Shown here piece after piece: positions 57,332 through 64,000 of a stretch of DNA of 64,000 bases. Positions within the stretch are counted from its first letter, which is position 1. Every line of letters begins with the position of its first letter. The notes beneath the pieces are model-generated. The model was given only the letters and a program-made list of their open reading frames with translations, had not been told where the DNA came from and did no database searches. The position numbers and the translations under genes were made by a program. The stretch comes from Polytrichum commune (taxonomy: Eukaryota > Streptophyta > Polytrichopsida > Polytrichales > Polytrichaceae). The stretch lies in the NCBI GenBank assembly GCA_950295325.1, contig OX485809.1, positions 18,970,001-19,034,000 of the forward strand. The letters run 5' to 3'.

Positions 57332-58340
57332 ATGGCTCCTAGAAAGTCTCTTGATGAGCGAAAGTTGGTTCTTCAAATGCATGAGAGAGGGAATTCGTAC
57401 TCTGAAATTTCAATAGTTAGGGATTTCTCGAAGCACCTGCCATGATATAGTGCAAAGGTTCATTATGAGAGGTGATTTGAGAGATGCACATTCAAATGGA
57501 AGACCTCGAATTCTTGATGAATGTGTTGACCATGAGGTTGTAAGGCTGTTACTTGATCCATCTAATGATACAGCTGCAGTAGTGGGTAGAGAAATGTGAT
57601 CTCAAGGACTAGATTTGAATGATGATTCAGTTAGAAAGAGTCTTCGGAGGCAAGGATTGAAAGCACGTGTGAAGACTAAGAAGCCATTATTGACCAAAAA
57701 GCACAAGGCGCGTCGATGTTCATGGGCAAGAAGTGCAGAAATGCGACTTGGTTGGACTGGAGTTATGTGGTTTTTCCAGATGAGTCAAAATTCAATTTGT
57801 TTGGCTCATATGGGTGGCAATGTTGCTAGGGGAGGAGTGGAGAGTGTATTTTGGACCAACATGTGCAACCTAGTGTCAAATTCAAGAAGGGGGGGGGGAG
57901 TATTATGGTTTGGGGATGCATGAGTTGGGAGGGAGTTGGCAACCTTCGCCTTACAGAAGGGATGAAATAATATGTTCATTGTGAAGTTTTGGAGATGGAG
58001 CTTATGAACATCATACACAAGCATGATTTAGGAGAGGAGAATGTTTTTTTCCAACATGACAATGACCCCAAACATACTTCTAAGTATGCTATAGATTGGT
58101 TGCTAGCATAAACATTTCAACTCATCTAGCATCTAGCTTAATCGCTTGACCTAAATCCTATAGAATACCTTTGGAATGAAGTAGATCATCATATGAGAAT
58201 GTTTGAGAAGAAATCCACTAACAAAAAGGATTTGTGGGAGAAACTACAAGAAAATTTGGTATGGCATTGAGGTTGATATAGTGAGGAAGTTGATCATGTC
58301 TATGCCTGAAAGAGCAGCCGACATTTATAAGCAAAGGTGA
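57332..58340 (+). pseudogene. Tc1-like DD34E transposase, multiple stops and frameshifts
   Basis: From ATG 57332 the translation shows a helix-turn-helix (KLVLQMHERGNSYSEIS), a GRPRILDE hook, KSLRRQGLKAR, DESKFNLFG (first Asp, needs a frame change near 57777), VWGCMSWEG, FQHDNDPKHTSK (second Asp) and LDLNPIEYLWNE (Glu). There are 34 codons between second Asp and Glu, the Tc1 DD34E spacing, not the DD39D of common plant mariner-like elements. Three stops occur within that spacing, so the copy is dead. Confidence 0.88.
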
Positions 58341-58662
58341 CTATACACGGTGGTAGTGATTATAAGGACTTTGTGGTTGTGCCTGCTATCTACCAAATTG
58401 ATTTTGAAGCTCAAGGTTATATTTCCATAATAAATAAAGGACAACTTCACTTTTTGGCATAAAGAATCCTTCACCCAAATCATGTGTTTCACTTTTCATT
58501 TTTATTTTTTATTGACATTCTTGGTTATGAATGTTGTGCTACATGTTTGTTGCAACTATGTGATCTTATATTAAATTTCTTATAATTTTATGATAAGTTC
58601 CGTAGGATTACTAGTGCATTTTGTAGAACAAGGTGTCTTGTCCAAAGACTTTTGCTAACCAT

Positions 58663-60790
58663 GGTAGACCTAAATGGAAAACTTTCAAGATTCTATGCCG
58701 ACTATCAAAGATATTTGTGAAGTTGGAAATGCTCACAATAGGCCCACATCCTAATATGTAACAAGATATTGGTGCCTAGAAGAACATCCCACAACTCTTA
58801 CGGCCAGTGTTGGAGATCTCTATTCTACAAATATGTACACACAACCTCAAATGCCATACACTACCAACATATGAGTTTAAAGGCAATCATCCTCCGTCGG
58901 TGAGAGAAACTTGCAAAATCTACCAAATCATTGGACAATCTACAACTTTGCAGATAGTCCGATGACGGAGCATAATTTCTAAGTGATGCAAGTCAATTGC
59001 CCAAGGCTCATGTGCTTCCACATTGACATGTCAGCAATGAGTGACCGGAGTTGGTTGATGTGGAGATTCACAATCTGGTTCTTCTCAACTTCCTGTAGAG
59101 TTGTACAGAGTCAGAAGAGATTGCTGGCACTTCACTTTGCTGACCTATTTCAATTCCTACTGGCATCAGAAATAGGCATTTTCTCTCTAAAACACTATGA
59201 TTGCTTCAGAGTCTACTGTCGAGCAATCCAACTTCAAAACCCTCATATGACTATGTTCATCCTGCTTACAAGTGATGTTCACAAGCTGCAACTTGGAAAT
59301 AAGTTTAGAATTGGAAGGAGAAACATACTTCTGAGGCTGTCCACATGCTGCTTAAGAATAATCTAACTCGCCCCTTGAGTACAGTTGTTTCTAAAGTACT
59401 TAATATTCTTCTAATGCTTTGATGATTAGTTATTTCACCAAGAGGAGCAACGTGCTTGGAAAGAGGGCATTGGGGGGGAATCTATTGATATCACTTGCAT
59501 CTGCATTGTAAATTGATAAATGAGTCAGTTGCAGTCTCAACCACTATGCATGCACAAAGTCCCATGTTGCATTGTTCCTAAAAACAAAACAAACTCTATG
59601 TAGGCTAATCATAACACAAAGTCCTGTGTTGTATTGTTTGCAAAAGCCAAAGAAATTTTCCAAGTCCTCTAAAGACAGAAAGTCTAGGATTGTCATAAAA
59701 TCAAATCGATGTTAGAGGTCAAGTTAGTCACACGCTTCTTCAACATATGGTGGCCGAAGAGGATGGAGGTGCCAAAAACTGCTCCAAGAGTCGAGGGGAA
59801 GAGCTCTGGAGAAGAAGAGCAAAGAAAAAAGTCCTTGTTGGGAGGCAGAAGCTCCCTGCCCAAATACTAAGAGGGGAGGAAGAAGCTCCCTCTGCCCATT
59901 GGACAAGAAGGCCGACTTGGGTAGATAACATAAACTTACTTAGTATACCAACCTAAAGAGGTAGGTTAACCAACAAGCCCTTAGAGCTCCCACATTCACC
60001 CCACACTAACACCATGTCTAGTGCGGACCCAATTTAGCTTGACAAACATGTAGGTAAACTTAAATTTCATGCCAGCTAGCCAGTGTAGCTGGCCCCTTAG
60101 AACTACAACAAAACACATATTTCTACCTCATTACAGCTGAACCATTCCCTTTTATGTGACTTTTATATGCACTCACCTAGAAAACAATCAATACCTTGGA
60201 TAGATACAGGTGAAAGGTTACAAAACACCACCATTAGAATCAAGTACTGTTATCTAAATGCATGTTCAACAGGACACTGTGTCTGAAGTCCCACTAAAAT
60301 GAAAAGATTTTTCATGGATAAAAAAGGAGCTTGAAAATGGGATCTAGACCAATTCACAAGACATAAAGTTCTTGCTCAGCCAGCATGACAGCTGCCCATG
60401 ACAGTGTTCATTTTATAAAGTTGCAAGAGTGATTACTGTCTGTATAGAAGGTGAGAGTTCTGGTTAATAGGAATGTTCTGTAGCATTTAAACTCACAGTT
60501 AGCAAACTTGAACCATCCTTGCACTGGACCAACAAGTGCCACAATCATGTTTGTCAGGAAAGAAACCCCTGGGATGAGAACAATTCTAAAACCGTATTTA
60601 CCCCATGAAAGAACAGTAAAGGGGTCTGGTGTCTACTGTATCTTGTTTTTCCACTAGACTAACAATCTCGACCCTCCTGTCTAATCAGAGAGACTTTGAA
60701 AAAATCAATATAGTTGATCCATGCAACTCTTGACAAGTCAAGATGCACTACAATCTATTGTGACATCTCATTTACACTGGAAACACCCTC
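58663..60790. other. spacer and probable 3-prime region of the SEC12-like gene
   Basis: No supported gene. The 127-codon frame at 58983-59366 (+) has no recognisable domain and odd composition. Part of the right side should be the 3-prime UTR of the minus-strand SEC12-like gene. Confidence 0.5.
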
Positions 60791-63503
60791 CTACAACCCA
60801 GTTGCTTCCGGCTCTTGGTACCCTACAGGCCACCCATATATTGCTTCAGGGGGAGGCCGAGCAGGTTGCTGCCTTCCCATTGGGAACTGCCAAAACTGAT
60901 CTGAAAGTGATGATTCAAAGAAAGCCCAGAATAGTAGCCCTGACACCAAGATCATTGCAAAGAGCAGCGAATACAGTTGCCATTCTGCTCCAGAGAAAAA
61001 ACCCTTGTTAGTAATTTATACAAAGAACAACGTCATTTATTTATTTAAAGAGACACAAGGGCTACAAATTAGCTTCTTTGCATGAGCATGAAATTTGCAC
61101 TCAATGTTGTGCAACAGAGACACAAACATTGGAGCATCACAAATGCTGTGCTGGAAGAGCCTGATAATAAAGTTTGAGAAAATGGTGAAAAAAAAGGAGT
61201 GTACTTGTCAAATAAACATGCAAGCCCTGCACTTTGTCTATGCTAGCAATCTCACCTTTCCATTCTGACTTCTTAAGCCGATTAATGTGGGCAGTTGCGT
61301 CTCCTCCCACCGACAAAATTGCCCTGCAGGGAGATAATAAATGTCAGTATCTGGGGAATCTGCATTATGTCAGGTCTCAGAAAATTTGTGCTGTGCCTGA
61401 ATGATGCCCATTTATCCCAATGATCGCCTCAATTTTTCATGCTGACCTACAAAGTCAATTTCCATGTCAACCAAGACTACAGATTACCTTCCATGTTTTG
61501 AGAACTCTAATCCTGTGACAGGTGCATTGTGAACACTCCCAAAGAGCTGCATCACTTCCATTTTCTTAATCATAACAACAGCCACGTCACCTTCTGTGGT
61601 TCCCCTGCATAAGTTCCACATAATAAGTCTACTGAACACAAACTTTGCAGGAAAAACATCAATTACATGTACCTAATTATTCATGCTCATAAATGCTCAA
61701 AATGGACCAGTGTGGTGTTCAATAAGGATGTTTAACGAGATGCTGTAGAGGTCCTTCCATATAAGGGAGACCAGACCAGACACAGTTTACCCCACTTCCC
61801 ACAGTAACCAGGTTAACAACAGCCTTATAATCCACTGCTGACTGTTTTTAAGGTCCCCAAGTAGACCAATAATGAACTTCATGCAAGTCATTCGGGTCAT
61901 TTAAACTTACAGGCCAAGGAATTTTCCGTCCCGACTGACAGCAAGAGATGCAATTGGAGCATCAGCCAGTTTTTTGTAGCCAACCTTGCTCCAGTCCTCC
62001 ATATTCCATACTCCAACACATCCCTTTTTGCCTGCATGAGAAAAATAAGTACTGCTTCACTATGTGCTTTGGAATCAAGGTATTAATCCCCAAGAAGTAG
62101 CTTCAAATACCAGGTCGTATGTACAATTAGTTACACTAAAAGTTAAATCGTCTCTATGTCACTTCCTGCAGCTTGCTCTTGCATGCTACATATAGTCAAT
62201 GCAACATCTGAGAAACAATATTCCTACTTCATGAATACTTCCAAGGCTAAAAAGTGGAAGGACAGAGATCCCAATCTGAGTGCATGTGCCATTTAAACAT
62301 TTACCTTTCGTGTAGGTGACAAATAAAAATGCTTGTGTCCCATTGCGTGAAAACCGGCAGTACCCAAATTTCTCACCCTGCCACAATATTATATAGGAAG
62401 GCACACTGGCTGAATACATAGGGGTTTTCAACTCATCTGATAAAACAAGGCACATTATTTGATCTGGGATACTATGCTGAAAGAAAAGATAAAAAAGATG
62501 AATGGACCTAGCATCTGCATAAAAGCTTTCGTGAAACAGACAACTAAAATTTCAGTAAGCGCAAACAGACCTTATCTCGTGGTAATTGGGCAATTGACTC
62601 CCTTTTTGCAACTTCCCATACCCGGCATGCACTATCCTCTGCAGTTGTTGCTATGTAAGCCGAATCCATACTGTGGGAAAAAGAGGATGTTCATCAGATC
62701 AAGCTTCAACATTGATTCAGAATGACCACTATACACAGCACTTGAACTGACAGAACAAACTTAATCAGGCACTTGGACGTCGTATAACAGCATATTTTAG
62801 GCTGTGAAAGTGAGACCTTATATCAAGATCTTGAATTGACCGATGTGCACAAGGTTCATCCAAGACAAGTTGGCAAGATGGCCAGATAAAAACTCGAAGG
62901 TGTCCATCCTATTCACATGTGCATTCAACTGTGTTAGATGCACTGAATGCACATACACACCTTTCAATCCATAAGCATGTTAGATTACAGAGAAGAGGGA
63001 GATTAAATGACACTTCAAGGAAAATATGCATCCAGACACTGTAATCTAATTAAACAATCACTATCTGCCTATGTGCCAGACGCTAAAGCAGATTGAATCT
63101 CCCAGTAAGAAAGGAGGGAAGATTAAGTTGCAAGTGATATAGTTTAACAATGATGAACAGTGCCAATATACCTACTATTCAAGATTCATAAGAGACTCTG
63201 TCCTGATAACATCCATCACAAATGTGAGCATCCTAATCAATTTTGAGGGTACACAATAACTCTCCTTAGCTTCACCTATGAGTAAATCCCACATAAGACG
63301 GGATGGACTGATGCTAACTGCTGACTGGCACTTTAGGCACACTATCATCAACAAATAACTGTCACAATACCTTTCCTCCAGATGCAAACAACGAGCCATC
63401 TCCACTAAAGCAAATGCAGTTTTGCAATCCAATTCCCTGCAAGAGTGGTAGCTCACGCTCAAAAGCTTTCAGCTTCTTGCCCTTAGAGTCCATCTCAAAG
63501 AAT
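60791..63503 (-). CDS. SEC12-like WD40 protein with C-terminal membrane anchor (5-prime exons outside window)
   Basis: Eight exons in order: 63503-63371, 62908-62817, 62670-62571, 62377-62305, 62031-61911, 61604-61488, 61323-61256, 60984-60791. All borders are GT-AG and phases match, about 299 residues without a stop. WD40 blades are visible: FSGDGSLFASGGKDGHLRVF, YIATTAEDSACRVWEV, SLAVSRDGKFLGLGTTEGDVAV, LEFSKHGRAILSVGGDATAH. Then a single membrane helix (LYSLLFAMILVSGLLFWAFF) and a short Pro-rich tail. A seven-blade propeller with one C-terminal anchor is the plan of SEC12/PREB and the plant relative PHF1: ER membrane proteins that activate Sar1 for COPII budding, or help phosphate transporters leave the ER. 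The N-terminal blades with the Sar1-activating loop lie beyond 64000, so SEC12 and PHF1 cannot be separated. It looks intact. Confidence 0.85.
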
Positions 63504-64000
63504 CTGCAACCAATCATAGGAAGATGTTAGGGACTAATTCATGCACACTGATGTCCCAATTAGACTCTCTATTTCTCATTCTCCATGTCTCCATTACACC
63601 TAATACAAATATCACCTATTGATGTCACTTGGTAAAAGTGAGCACTTAAACGACACTCATGAAATGGTTCAAAATCTTCTGAGCAAGTGTATATGTCTTG
63701 CTTATTATTCTCGCCATTGAATTACTGGACATCCGTCAATGATACTGGTAGGAAATATTTGTGCAAAATTTTAAAATGAGGTTCCCAGATAAGCTCAAGT
63801 GCACACAGCTACATGACAATGAATTCCAGTGTTATATGTTTTGATAATGTTCAAAGACCTTGTCACGAGTTAGCCACAATGCTAACATGTTCCTCCAATT
63901 AATGCCAACACCTGTATACTTGTGAATGTACCCCTTAAAACCATGTATGTTAACTTTCAAAAAAACCAACGGATCAGCACAGGTGCATGAAAATATGTAG
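63504..64000 (-). other. intron of the SEC12-like gene
   Basis: No exon is visible up to the window edge; the acceptor TTGGTTGCAG precedes the exon at 63503, and its donor must be beyond 64000. Confidence 0.6.

Larger units (their letters stand above)
56685..58662. mobile_element. Tc1/mariner-type element, decayed
   Basis: The ends are inverted: GTGGTTAGCAAAAGTCTTCG at 56685 and AAAGACTTTTGCTAACCATG ending near 58662, each next to TA, the Tc1/mariner target. The element begins about 195 bp after the O-methyltransferase stop. It contains a broken transposase and a nested MITE (56731-57057). Confidence 0.85.

Noticed and set aside
58983-59366. 127-aa frame as a host gene
   Set aside because: No domain, no clear start context or introns, and composition like random translation next to the SEC12-like 3-prime region.

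Overview
The window looks like nuclear DNA of a land plant. The supports are plant-type telomeric motifs (TTTAGGG), a four-exon plant class II O-methyltransferase, a multi-exon SEC12-like gene with short GT-AG introns, and hAT and PIF/Harbinger transposons. Only two ordinary host genes are visible: the O-methyltransferase (51353-56489, +) and the SEC12-like gene (60791-63503, -). Most of the rest is transposon sequence, often nested or decayed. Together with a Tc1-type DD34E relic, this fits a large, repeat-rich genome such as a fern, lycophyte or gymnosperm, but the species cannot be fixed from the sequence.

From 1 to 6682 lies a hAT element whose left end is outside the window. It carries an intact transposase (-) and, converging on it, a coiled-coil/RING gene broken by two TAG codons. 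Its right end (CAACCCTG, 6675-6682) interrupts an exon of another element's gene at 6683.

From 6683 to 34767 two related copies of an apparently undescribed system lie in opposite orientation. Each has a DUF7869-type RNase H-fold transposase-like gene and a divergently transcribed gene for a large protein with a ParB/DGQHR-like domain. In the better preserved copy that protein continues into a degenerate DNA-methyltransferase-like region and is followed by a HAD (FCP/SCP-like) gene and a small basic protein. Directly upstream of all four main genes lies a cluster of 6-8 copies of a CpG-rich palindrome (core ACGRACGCGCGTYCGT), partly as 95-bp and 135-bp tandem arrays. The half-site is mainly GAAC in copy 1 and mainly GGAC in copy 2. 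Telomere-like repeats sit between the palindrome clusters in both copies. Copy 2 (17110-34767) is bounded by ~100-bp CACTA-type inverted repeats. Copy 1 is broken by the hAT insertion, a 1-nt deletion and a 1671-bp solo LTR with a 5-bp target duplication.

From 34768 to 51352 there is gene-poor sequence with a complete but decayed PIF/Harbinger element (37655-40549, TTA duplication), a 759-bp inverted-repeat element and diffuse repeats. From 51353 to the end lie the O-methyltransferase, a Tc1-like relic with a nested MITE (56685-58662), and the 3-prime part of the SEC12-like gene, whose first exons are beyond the window. No tRNA, rRNA or CRISPR was found.
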